DNA from: Salvelinus alpinus
Lineage: Eukaryota; Chordata; Actinopteri; Salmoniformes; Salmonidae
Direction of reading: 5' to 3'
DNA: 64,000 nucleotides
Assembly (NCBI RefSeq): GCF_045679555.1
Contig: NC_092099.1
Location: 6,940,576 to 7,004,575, forward strand
Position 1 is the first letter of the stretch; every line of letters starts with the position of its first letter. The notes below the pieces were generated by a model. The model was given only the letters and a program-made list of their open reading frames with translations, ran no database searches and was not told the origin of the DNA. A program made the position numbers and the translations under genes. Below are positions 34,905-45,635 of this stretch, piece by piece.

Positions 34905-35436
34905 GTATGTTTGATTATTGATTGACATGGGGAGTGGTAAAAATACGTGATATAGCTACTACCACTGACATGGTGCCTACCTTTTGTAAAAACTGGCAAA
35001 TTAAAATACCAAAATGATTGAAATCTTACTTTGTGATTTCACTCGCACACACCCTATCTATCATGTAGCTAAATTACTAAGAAGAGTACATATTTGACCT
35101 TTGTTTTCATAATAAAAACAAGAAAATATGGCTATACATATTTAATATAATGAAAATAACAAACCTCTTACTTAGTCACTTGGCTACATGCAATATAATT
35201 TACATTTTCATAAATGCCTTGTTTGTTAGAATGTCACATTTTACTTATTTTTTGGGGGGTACAGTTTTTATTTACTTTGTTTTGGGGAGTGTTACAGGTA
35301 CAATATTCATATTTGATATTTGACACGTTGTACCTGTGGGCTGTCACTCAGAAGATAAAAGAAAAAACATTACAAAAGGTAAATAGCTACAATCTTTTCA
35401 TAATATTTTTAAGTTTGGGTAATAATTCTGTGTATA
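34905..35436. other. Non-coding, nothing recognised
   Basis: This AT-rich stretch lies between the TTAA element and the Tc1 terminus. I see no gene or named repeat. Confidence 0.5.
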
Positions 35437-35520
35437 CAGTGCATTTTGAAAGTGTTCAGACCTCTTAAATTTTTTACACATTTTATGTTACCGCCTTATT
35501 CTAGAATTGATCATTTTTTC
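35437..35520. mobile_element. Tc1 terminal fragment bordering the minisatellite
   Basis: After a TA dinucleotide it reads CAGTGCATTTTGAAAGTGTT, then CAGACC and CCGCCTTATTCTAGAATTGA, typical of a Tc1 terminal repeat. The related terminus at 12762 continues with TCTCATAAATCTACACACAA. This one switches to the CCACCCAGCC array immediately after TTTTTTC, at 35520/35521. Confidence 0.8.
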
Positions 35521-38201
35521 CCACCCAGCCAACGTCTCCAACCCCACCCATCCCATTCCCAACCCCACCCAGCCAAAGTCTCCAAACCCACCCACCCACC
35601 CATCCCATCCCCCAACCCCACCCAGCCAACGTCTCCAATCCCACGTCCCCAACGCCACCCACCCAGCCAACGTCCCCAACCCCACCCACCCAGCCAACGT
35701 CTCCAACCCCACCCAGCCAACGTCTCCAACCCCACCCAGCCAACGTCCCCCAACCCCACCCATCCAACGTCCCCCAACCCCACCCAGCCAACGTCCCCCA
35801 ACCCCACCCAGCCAACGTCCCCAGCCAACGTCCCCACGTCCCCAACCCCACCCATCCCACGTCTCCAACCCCACCCATCCCCCAACCCCACCCATCCCAC
35901 GTCTCCAACCCCACCCATCCCCCAACCCCACCCATCCCACGTCTCCAACCCCACCCATCCCACGTCTCCAACCCCACCCATCCCCCAACCCCACCCACCC
36001 AGCCAACGTCCCCAACCCCACCCACCCAGCCAACGTCTCCAACCCCACCCAGCCAACGTCTCCAACCCCACCCAGCCAACGTCCCCAACCCCACCCAGCC
36101 AACGTCCCCAACCCCACCCAGCCAACGTCCCCAACCCCACCCAGCCAACGTCCCCCAACCCCACCCAGCCAACGTCCCCCAACCCCACCCAGCCAACGTC
36201 CCCACCCATCCCACATCCCCAACCCCACCCAGCCCACGTCTCCAACCCCACCCAGCCCACGTCTCCAACCCCACCCATCCCCCAACCCCACCCATCCAGC
36301 CAACGTCTCCAACCCCACCCATCCAGCCAACGTCCCCAACCCCACACACCCAGCCAACGTCTCCAACCCCACCCAGCCAACGTCTCCAACCCCACCCATC
36401 CCACGTCTCCAACCCCACCCATCCCACGTCTCCAACCCCACCCATCCCCCAACCCCACCCATCCCACGTCTCCAACCCCACCCATCCCACGTCTCCAACC
36501 CCACCCATCCCCCAACCCCACCCATCCCACGTCTCCAACCCCACCCATCCCCCCATCCCACGTCTCCAACCCCACCCATCCCACGTCTCCAACCCCACCC
36601 ATCCCCCAACCCCACCCATCCCACGTCTCCAACCCCACCCATCCCCCAACCCCACCCAGCCAACGTCCACCAACCCCACCAAGCCCACCCCATCCAGCCC
36701 CACCCATCCCCCAACCCCACCCATCCAGCCAACGTCTCCAACCCCACCCATCCAGCCAACGTCTCCAACCCCACCCATCCCACGTCTCCAACCCCACCCA
36801 TCCCCCAACCCCACCCATCCCACGTCTCCAACCCCACCCATCCCCCCATCCCACGTCTCCAACCCCACCCATCCCACGTCTCCAACCCCACCCATCCCCC
36901 AACCCCACCCATCCCACGTCTCCAACCCCACCCATCCCCCAACCCCACCCAGCCAACGTCTCCAACCCCACCCAGCCAACGTCCCCAACCCCACCCAGCC
37001 AACGTCCCCAACCCCACCCAGCCAACGTCCCCAACCCCACCCAGCCAACGTCCCCCAACCCCACCCAGCCAACGTCCCCCAACCCCACCCAGCCAACGTC
37101 CCCACCCATCCCACATCCCCAACCCCACCCAGCCCACGTCTCCAACCCCACCCAGCCCACGTCTCCAACCCCACCCATCCCCCAACCCCACCCATCCAGC
37201 CAACGTCTCCAACCCCACCCATCCAGCCAACGTCCCCAACCCCACACACCCAGCCAACGTCTCCAACCCCACCCAGCCAACGTCTCCAACCCCACCCATC
37301 CCACGTCTCCAACCCCACCCATCCCACGTCTCCAACCCCACCCATCCCCCAACCCCACCCATCCCACGTCTCCAACCCCACCCATCCCACGTCTCCAACC
37401 CCACCCATCCCCCAACCCCACCCATCCCACGTCTCCAACCCCACCCATCCCCCCATCCCACGTCTCCAACCCCACCCATCCCACGTCTCCAACCCCACCC
37501 ATCCCCCAACCCCACCCATCCCACGTCTCCAACCCCACCCATCCCCCAACCCCACCCATCCCACGTCTCCAACCCCACCCATCCCCCAACCCCACCCATC
37601 CCACGTCTCCAACCCCACCCATCCCACGTCTCCAACCCCACCCAACCCCACCCATCCCACGTCTCCAACCCCACCCATCCCCCAACCCCACCCATCCCAC
37701 GTCTCCAACCCCACCCATCCCACGTCTCCAACCCCACCCATCCCACGTCTCCAACCCCACCCATCCCCCAACCCCACCCATCCCACGTCTCCAACCCCAC
37801 CCATCCCACGTCTCCAACCCCACCCATCCCCCGTCTCCAACCCCACCCATCCCACGTCTCCAACCCCACCCATCCCCCAACCCCACCCAGCCCACGTCTC
37901 CAACCCCACCCATCCCCCAACCCCACCCAGCCAACGTCTCCAACCCCACCCATCCCCCAACCCCACCCAGCCAACGTATCCCCACCCACCCATCCCACGT
38001 CTCCATCCCCCCCACCCCATCCCAACCCCACCCATCCCATCCCACAACCCCACCCATCCCAACCCCACCCAGCCAACGTCGCCAAACCCACCCAGCCAAC
38101 GTCTCCAACCCCACCCATCCCCAACCCCACCCATCCCCAACCCCACCCAGCCCACGTCTCCAACCCCACCCAGCCCACGTCTCCAACCCCACCCAGCCCA
38201 C
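35521..38201. repeat. C-rich minisatellite, left part (about 2.7 kb)
   Basis: The array is made of 23-bp units such as AACCCCACCCAGCCAACGTC+TCC and AACCCCACCCATCCCACGTC+TCC, mixed with a 17-bp short form AACCCCACCCATCCCCC. The unit order forms higher-order blocks: about 36041-36658 recurs at 36941-37558. Units lack stop codons in most frames, so long open frames exist on both strands. These have no protein-like composition and are not genes. The minus strand is rich in closely spaced G3-G5 tracts. A LINE interrupts the array at 38202. Confidence 0.97.
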
Positions 38202-41200
38202 AAGATGGCGCCGACCGAGATGGCCGCCTCGCTTCGCGTTCCTTGGAAAATATGCAGTATTTTGTTTTTTTATGTGTTATTTCTTACATCGGTACCCCAG
38301 GTAATCTTAGGTTTCATTACATACAGTCGGGAGGAACTACTGAATATACGATTAACGTCAACTCACCATCGTTATAACCAGGAATATGACTTTCCCGAAA
38401 CGGATCCAGTGTTTTGCCTTCCACCCAATACAATGGATCTGATCCCAGCCGGGGACCCTATGCGACGCCGTAAAAGGGGCAAACGTAGCGGTCTCTTGGT
38501 CAGGCTTCGGAGACGGGCACATCGCGCTCCACTCCCTAGCATACTACTCGCCAATGTCCAGTCTCTTGACAATAAGGTTGATGAAATCCGAGCACGGGTA
38601 ACATTCCAGAGAGACATCAGGGATTGCAACGTGCTCTGCTTCACGGAAACATGGCTAACTCAAGAGACGCTAACGGAGTCGGTGCAGCCAGCTGGTTTCT
38701 TCACGCATCGCGCCGACAGAAACATACATCTTTCTGGTAAGAAGAGGGGCGGGGGGGTATGCCTTATGATTAACGAGACGTGGTGTGATCATCATAACAA
38801 CACACAGGAACTCAAGTCATTCTGTTCACCTGATCTAGAACTCCTCACAATCAAATGTCGACCGCATTATCTACCAAGGGAATTCTCCTCGATCATAATC
38901 ACAGCCGTATATATTCCCCCCCAAGCAGACACATCGATGGCCCTGAACGAACTTTATCTGACTCTTTGTAAACTGGAAACCACACACCCTGAGGCTGCAT
39001 TCATCGTAGCTGGGGATTTTAACAAGGCTAATCTAAAAACAAAACTCCCTAAATTCTATCAGCATATCGATTGTGCTACCAGGGCTGGTAAAACCCTGGA
39101 TCATTGTTATACTAACTTCCGCGACGCATATAAGGCCCTCCCCCGCCCTCCTTTCGGAAAAGCTGACCACGACTCCATTTTGTTGATTCCAGCCTACAAA
39201 CAGAAACTAAAACAACAAGCTCCGGCGCTCAGGTCTGTTCAACGCTGGTCCGACCAATCTGATTCCACGCTTCAAGACTGCTTCGATCACGCGGATTGGA
39301 ATATGTTCCGCATTGCGTCCAACAACAACATGGACGAATATGCTGATTCGGTGAGCGAGTTCATTAGGAAGTGCATTGACGATGTCGTACCCACAGCAAC
39401 GATTAAAACATTCCCAAACCAGAAACCGTGGATTGACGGCAGCATTCGCGTGAAACTGAAAGCGCGAACCACTGCTTTTAACCAGGGCAAGGTGACCGGA
39501 AACATGACCGAATACAAACAGTGTAGCTATTCTCTCCGCAAGGCTATCAAACAGGCTAAGTCCCAGTACAGAGACAAAATAGAGTCGCAATTCAACAGCT
39601 CAGACACAAGAGGTATGTGGCAGGGTCTACAGTCTATCACGGATTACAAAAAGAAAACCAGCCCCGTCGCGGACCAGGATGTCTTGCTCCCAGACAGGCT
39701 AAATAACTTTTTTGCCCGCTTTGAGGACAATACAGTGCCACTGACACGGCCCGCTATCAAAACCTGCGGGCTCTCCTTCACTGCAGCCGAGGTGAGTAAA
39801 ACATTTAAACGTGTTAACCCTCGCAAGGCTGCAGGCCCAGACGGCATTCCCAGCCGCGTCCTCAGAGCATGCGCAGACCAGCTGGCTGGTGTGTTTACGG
39901 ACATATTCAATCAATCCTTATCCCAGTCTGCTGTTCCCACATGCTTCAAGAGGGCCACCATTGTTCCTGTTCCCAAGAAAGCTAAGGTAACTGAGCTAAA
40001 CGACTACCGCCCCGTAGCACTCACTTCCGTCATCATGAAGTGCTTTGAGAGACTAGTCAAGGACCATATCACCTCCACCCTACCGGACACCCTAGACCCA
40101 CTCCAATTTGCTTACCGACCCAATAGGTCCACAGACGACGCAATCGCAACCACACTGCACACTGCCCTAACCCATCTGGACAAGAGGAATACCTATGTGA
40201 GAATGCTGTTCATCGACTACAGCTCAGCATTTAACACCATAGTACCCTCCAAACTCGTCATCAAGCTCGAGACCCTGGGTCTCGACCCCGCCCTGTGCAA
40301 CTGGGTCCTGGACTTCCTGACGGGCCGCCCCCAGGTGGTGAGGGTAGGTAACAACATCTCCACCCCGCTGATCCTCAACACTGGGGCCCCACAAGGGTGC
40401 GTTCTGAGCCCTCTCCTGTACTCCCTGTTCACCCACGACTGCGTGGCCATGCACGCCTCCAACTCAATCATCAAGTTTGCGGATGACACTACAGTGGTAG
40501 GCTTGATTACCAACAACGACGAGACGGCCTACAGGGAGGAGGTGAGGGCCCTCGGAGTGTGGTGTCAGGAAAATAACCTCACACTCAACGTCAACAAAAC
40601 AAAGGAGATGATTGTGGACTTCAGGAAACAGCAGAGGGAGCACCCCCCTATCCACATCGACGGGTCAGTAGTGGAGAAGGTGGAAAGTTTTAAGTTCCTC
40701 GGTGTACACATCACGGACAAACTGAATTGGTCCACCCACACAGACAGCGTTGTGAAGAAGGCGCAGCAGCGCCTCTTCAACCTCAGGAGGCTGAAGAAAT
40801 TCGGCTTGTCACCAAAAGCACTCACAAACTTCTACAGATGCACAATCGAGAGCATCCTGTCGGGCTGTATCACCGCCTGGTACGGCAACTGCTCCGCCCA
40901 CAACCGTAAGGCTCTCCAGAGGGTAGTGAGGTCTGCAGAACGCATCACCGGGGGCAAACTACCTGCCCTCCAGGACACCTACACCACCCGATGTCACAGG
41001 AAGGCCATAAAGATCATCAAGGACAACAACCACCCAAGCCACTGCCTGTTCACCCCGCTATCATCCAGAAGGCGAGGTCAGTACAGGTGCATCAAAGCAG
41101 GGACCGAGAGACTGAAAAACAGCTTCTATCTCAAGGCCATCAGACTGTTAAACAGCCACCACTAACATTTAGCGGCCGCTGCCAACATACTGACTCAACT

Positions 41201-41700
41201 CCAGCCACTTTAAAAATGGGAATTGATGGAAATTATGTAAAAATGTACCACTAGCCACTTTAAACAATGCCACTTAATATAATGTTTACATACCCCACAT
41301 TACCCATCTCATATGTATATGTATATACTGTACTCTATATCATCTACTGCATCTTGCCATCTTTATGTAATACATGTACCACTAGCCACTTTAAACTATG
41401 CCACTTTATGTTTACATACCCTACAGTACTCATCTCATATGTATATACCGTACTCTATACCATCTACTGCATCTTGCCTATGCCGTTCTGTACCATCACT
41501 CATTCATATTTCTTTATGTACATATTCTTTATCCCTTTACACTTGTGTGTATAAGGTAGTAGTTGTGGAATTGTTAGGTTAGATTACTTGTTGTTATTAC
41601 TGCATTGTCGGAACTAGAAGCACAAGCATTTCGCTACACTCGCATTAACATCTGCTAACCATGTGTATGTGACTAATAAAATTTGATTTGATTTGATTTG
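38202..41700 (+). mobile_element. Full-length Rex1-like LINE inserted in the minisatellite
   Basis: The element runs from AAGATGGCGCC to a TTTGA-repeat tail (AATAAAATTTGATTTGATTT). The array sequence AACCCCACCCAGCCCAC immediately before it (38185-38201) is repeated immediately after it (41701-41717). This fits a 17-bp target duplication. The 5' UTR is only three bases long. A 535-base 3' UTR contains a tandem duplication (about 41243-41357 and 41371-41480) and AATAAA at 41675-41680. An intact ORF and full length indicate recent insertion. The Rex1/Babar assignment rests on RT motifs such as DYSSAFNT and is less sure than the LINE call. Confidence 0.93.
38205..41165 (+). CDS. LINE endonuclease-reverse transcriptase (986 aa, intact)
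   Basis: This protein would nick target DNA and prime reverse transcription of its own RNA. Residues about 17-40 form an unusual hydrophobic segment. A basic stretch (about 86-108, MRRRKRGKRSG) follows. The APE-type endonuclease spans about 112-330, with NVQSLDNK, CFTETWLT (catalytic E), VAGDFNKAN (D271) and ADHDSILL. The RT spans about 500-770: PRKAAGPDGIPSRVL, YRPVALTSVIMKCFERL, LFIDYSSAFNTIVP, TGAPQGCVLSPLLYSL and FADDTTVV (D760, D761). A C-terminal region follows (FKFLGVHITDKLNWS, ITAWYGNCSAHNR). No stop or frameshift interrupts it, and key residues are present. I see no separate ORF1. It could be competent for movement, which sequence alone cannot show. Confidence 0.93.
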   Translation: MAPTEMAASLRVPWKICSILFFYVLFLTSVPQVILGFITYSREELLNIRLTSTHHRYNQEYDFPETDPVFCLPPNTMDLIPAGDPMRRRKRGKRSGLLVRLRRRAHRAPLPSILLANVQSLDNKVDEIRARVTFQRDIRDCNVLCFTETWLTQETLTESVQPAGFFTHRADRNIHLSGKKRGGGVCLMINETWCDHHNNTQELKSFCSPDLELLTIKCRPHYLPREFSSIIITAVYIPPQADTSMALNELYLTLCKLETTHPEAAFIVAGDFNKANLKTKLPKFYQHIDCATRAGKTLDHCYTNFRDAYKALPRPPFGKADHDSILLIPAYKQKLKQQAPALRSVQRWSDQSDSTLQDCFDHADWNMFRIASNNNMDEYADSVSEFIRKCIDDVVPTATIKTFPNQKPWIDGSIRVKLKARTTAFNQGKVTGNMTEYKQCSYSLRKAIKQAKSQYRDKIESQFNSSDTRGMWQGLQSITDYKKKTSPVADQDVLLPDRLNNFFARFEDNTVPLTRPAIKTCGLSFTAAEVSKTFKRVNPRKAAGPDGIPSRVLRACADQLAGVFTDIFNQSLSQSAVPTCFKRATIVPVPKKAKVTELNDYRPVALTSVIMKCFERLVKDHITSTLPDTLDPLQFAYRPNRSTDDAIATTLHTALTHLDKRNTYVRMLFIDYSSAFNTIVPSKLVIKLETLGLDPALCNWVLDFLTGRPQVVRVGNNISTPLILNTGAPQGCVLSPLLYSLFTHDCVAMHASNSIIKFADDTTVVGLITNNDETAYREEVRALGVWCQENNLTLNVNKTKEMIVDFRKQQREHPPIHIDGSVVEKVESFKFLGVHITDKLNWSTHTDSVVKKAQQRLFNLRRLKKFGLSPKALTNFYRCTIESILSGCITAWYGNCSAHNRKALQRVVRSAERITGGKLPALQDTYTTRCHRKAIKIIKDNNHPSHCLFTPLSSRRRGQYRCIKAGTERLKNSFYLKAIRLLNSHH

Positions 41701-42060
41701 AACCCCACCCAGCCCACGTCTCCAACCCCACCCAGCCAACGTCCCCAACCCCACCCAGCCAACGTCTCCAACCCCACCCATCCCATTCCCAACCCCACCC
41801 AGCCAACGTCTCCAACCCCACCCATCCCATTCCCAACCCCACCCAGCCAACGTCTCCAACCCCACCCATCCCATTCCCAACCCCACCCAGCCAACGTCTC
41901 CAACCCCACCCATCCCATTCCCAACCCCACCCAGCCAACGTCCCCAACCCCAGCCAGCCCACGTCCCCAACCTCACCCAGCCAACGTCCCCAACCCCACC
42001 CATCCCATTCCCCCAGCCCCACCCAGCCAACGTCCCCAGCCCCACCCAGCCAACGTCCCA
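41701..42060. repeat. C-rich minisatellite, right part
   Basis: This continues the array beyond the LINE, with the same 23-bp unit and another length variant, AACCCCACCCATCCCATTCC+C. It ends at CCAACGTCCC and passes directly into the 3' UTR of a minus-strand L2-like LINE (AAGGTCTCCTGCAGGGATGG). Confidence 0.95.
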
Positions 42061-43370
42061 AAGGTCTCCTGCAGGGATGGGGTATAAAAAATATATATTT
42101 GGACAAAACACACATCACGACAAGAGAGACACCACAACACTGAATAAAAAGAGGCCTAGGATGACAACACAGCATGTTAGCAACACCACATGACAACATG
42201 GTAGCAGCACAAAACATTGTACAAACATTATTGGGCACAGAAAACAGCACAAAGGCAGGAAGGTAGAGACAACAATACATCACGCAAAGCAACCACAACT
42301 GTCAGTGTCCATGATTAAGTCTTTGAATGAAGAGATGGACATAAAACTGTCTAGTTTGAGTGATTTTTGCAGCTCGTTTCAGTCGCTAGCTACAGCGAAC
42401 TGAAAAGAGGAGCAACCCAGGGGTGTTTGTGGTTTTGGGGACCTTTAACAAAATGTGACTGGCAGAACGGGTGGAGAATGAGGGCTGCAGTAGATATCTC
42501 CGATAGGGGGGAGTGAGGCCTAAGAGGGTTTTCTAAATAAGCATCAACCAGTGGGTCTTGCAACGGGTGTACAGAGAGGACTAGTTTACAGAGGAGTAGA
42601 GTGCAGTGATGTGTCCTATAAGGAGCATTGGTGGCAAATCTGATGGCTGAATGCTAAAGAATATCTAGCCGCTCGAGAGCACCCTTACCTGCCGATCTAT
42701 AAATTAGATGAGAGATGCATCAGGGCTAGTTGCATTAGAAGGGGTGGGAGATGAGGCATGGCTGAGTCAATCAGGAATCCTGATGATTAAAGAGCTCAGC
42801 CATGTGCTTCTTGTCAGTAACAACCACATCATCAACATTAAGGGACATGGGCAGCTGTGAGGAGGGTTTATTCTCCAGGTCTTTAACCGTTTTCCAGAAC
42901 TTCTTGGGGTTAGACCCACAGAGAGAGAACTGCTCCTTAAAGTAACTAACTTTGGCCTTCCAGATAGCCTGAGTGCACTTATTTCTTATTTGCCCGAACA
43001 AGAGCCAGTCAGCCTGAGTATGTGTGTGCCAAACTTTTTGCCAAATTAAATTCTTGAGGTGGTGTAACTCTGCCAGATCACGGTCGAACCAGGGGCTGAA
43101 CCTGTTTTTAATTCTCATTAACAATACCACTGAAAATATCAAGCGTCTTCGACAGTGGGGATGTGATTTTATACCAATTTACAGAGGCCATGAAGAAAGG
43201 CTTGCTCATTAAAGTTTTTTAGTCAGCGTCTAGGACAAATAGGAACAGGTCGTTTCACTGAGCAGCCATTCCGAACACAGGCTGTTAAACAGTGATCACT
43301 AAGGTCATTACAGAAAACACCAGACTGACACCTATCAGGATTATTTGTGAGGATAACATCAAGGAGATAA
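42061..43370 (-). mobile_element. L2-like LINE, minus strand, internally deleted
   Basis: Read on the minus strand, part of the endonuclease end and linker is present ([59 protein letters not shown]). Sequence then jumps to the 3' part matching 24830-25470 of the intron 2 copy. The central RT core with YADD is missing. The 3' UTR (CCCCATCCCTGCAGGAGACC) is cut by the minisatellite. Confidence 0.85.
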
Positions 43371-43799
43371 AAATACATATTTTTTTGTTATGAATTTTAA
43401 TTTTTTTTGAAAGCATTCAGTTTATATTTGCATCCAATCTTAAAGTTTATTTGGTCAAACAACATATTTTCACTCTCAGTTCTTGTTCTTTCTCTTGTGA
43501 TGACCATTTTTCCCCCCCACGTTCAAGTAATCTTTTCTCTCCACTGAGTTTTGGTACTCTACTGACATGGAGGCGGGGTTAGCGGGAATGGGCGTGTCCA
43601 TGGAGCCACAACCTTGGAGTGACAAGAAACACTTTGTGAATCCCAAACCACCCCATCACCCCTACCAACTCACTCAGAAGGCCCTCTGTGTCACATGTTG
43701 CTGACGAAACTCTAAAGGGCATGGGCGGATTGGCCGTCTGGCAATTCTCACAAATGCCATCTTTTATAAGGGTGGGCAGGTCGAAAATGACAAAAATAT

Positions 43800-43990
43800 A
43801 AGTGCCTTCAGAAAGTAATTCTCACCCCTTCACTTTTTCCATATTTTGTTGTGTTACAGCCTGAATTTAAAATGGATTACATCGAGATTTTTGGCCACTG
43901 ACCTAAACACAATACCCCATAATTTCAAATTGGAATTGATGTTTTTCAAAATGTTTACTAATTAATTAAAAATTAAAGGTGAAATGTCTC
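43800..43990. mobile_element. Tc1 terminal fragment
   Basis: GTGCCTTCAGAAAGTAATTC, CATATTTTGTTGTGTTACAG and ACACAATACCCCATAATTTC are typical of a Tc1 terminal region. The element stops where a LINE tail begins at about 43993. No transposase is attached. The element at 54640-55115 has a similar right terminus but is over 10 kb away. Confidence 0.75.
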
Positions 43991-43992
43991 GA

Positions 43993-44240
43993 GTCAAAAT
44001 CAAATCACATTTTATTGGTCACGTATACATATTTAGCACATGTTATTGCGGGTGTAGCGAAATTCTTGTGTTCCTAGCTCCAACAGTGCAGTAGTATCTA
44101 ACAATTCACAACAATAAACACAAATCTAAAAGTAAAAGAATGGAATTAAGAAATATATAAATATTAGGATGAGCAATGTCGGAGTGGCATTGACAAAAAT
44201 ACAGTAGAATACACTATGAAATGAGTAAAGCCCATATGGC
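43993..44240 (-). mobile_element. LINE 3' end fragment (Rex1-like), minus strand
   Basis: On the minus strand it ends ...CAATAAAATGTGATTTGATT and contains GAATTTCGCTACACCCGCAA, close to the 3' end of the intact LINE (TTTCGCTACACTCGCATTAA). It is a strongly 5'-truncated copy of that family or a sister. Confidence 0.7.
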
Positions 44241-45635
44241 ACTGGTTGAGAGAAAATGTAATTGTTTTGTGGCAGAACTATATGAAGTTTAATGTGTTGT
44301 TGTTGTCTTGGTCAGTTTAGCTCAGAAAATGCCACCCTCTTCAATCTGCCGCCATAGGCAGCCGCATAATCCTGCCTAATGAGCGGGGCTGCCTTGCCTG
44401 TATTAGCGGACCGATATAGCCCTCTGCAGGCCTGGACATTTTTTTTCTCACAAAAGTAGTGCACTGAGACTTTACTACTCCTGTATTAGTGGAACAATAC
44501 AGCAGTCTGTGGCACAGGGAGAAATGTTTTTATCCCAAATTTGCAGCACCGCCACCCCCAAATATCTTCCCGCGGCTAAACCAACCCCACTTTTACATCG
44601 GCAGATAGAGTATTTTTTTTCTATAAACCAACATGTAATTCATATGCAGTGTATTGTGTTGCAGTGAATGGAGTGGGTGGAGTAAGGAGTTACCAGTACT
44701 CTGTATTAAACTTGTTGCCCACCACAATTAGACCAATTTAAGTTTTGTAGACTCTAGTGAGTTATTCCAATTACATACTGTATATATGTATTTTATCAAA
44801 AGTGTATTTATTTACATAAAGCCTACAACAATGTATTTCAACATAACAGCATTGGTGTGAACTTTTTAAAATGGTGGTATAAATAATACAATATTTATAA
44901 TAAAAGTATGTCAAATTATCATTTTTTTGTTGTGGTTGCAATGATGTGAACACCATTCTAGTGTACTAGTGTAGGTGGAAAAAAATCGATATTCCCAAAG
45001 TTTAGCATATCTTTATACTCTTATTTAAAATTTAAAAAATCAAATCTGCGACAGTACTGCCAGCATAACATCCGTATCCCTCATTAATTATAGAACGTTC
45101 ATATTTCAAGATTGCCGAAAGGACAGTCTCTTTGGCAAATGACAGGAATGGCAAGGAGTGGAATGTTGTAGTTGAACAGAGACAGCAAGCAGGCCAGCCA
45201 AGGTCAAATTTGCTCTCAAAGTTCTAATTCAAGACTGATAGTTAAATTTAGCTGACAGTCTCGTACCTACATCTGAGGAGGAACGACTACTGTCCCAAAA
45301 AAAGCACCACCAATACAGTATGGTAGGCATACGATGGCTCAAGTGAGAGGCTAAAGTAATCACCTGCTCCGCCAGGTGGCGTGATAGATCCAGTCGAGAA
45401 AAGTGCACGTCAAAGGTGGTGCTGTTGCTTCGGAGAGTGGAGGAAGAGAAGCAGTTGCATCCTGACTTTCAAGCGGCAGTTTCGGTCGGATGGTACATTT
45501 ACAGTTCTTTCTATACCTTCAGACAGCCCACTTCATCGGAAGTAGGCATCTATTGTGTTAGTAGGGCCGAACAATCTAGGGAATAATCTGGCGGGTGTGT
45601 AGTCGAGACCGAACAGGTAGGTAAAAATAAACTTT
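44241..45635. other. Unassigned non-coding region
   Basis: No exon or RNA gene was recognised. A stretch around 44320-44580 (GCCGCATAATCCTGCCTAAT, TGTATTAGCGGACCGATATA) looks like a dispersed repeat of unknown class. Confidence 0.4.

Noticed and set aside
35446-38377. Open frames of 896-956 codons on both strands over the minisatellite
   Set aside because: They exist because the repeat units lack stop codons. Composition is monotonous Pro/Thr/Ser or Gly/Trp/Val, several frames are open at once, and one simply runs into the LINE.
40217-40825. Minus-strand frames within the intact LINE
   Set aside because: They are shadows of the RT coding region.
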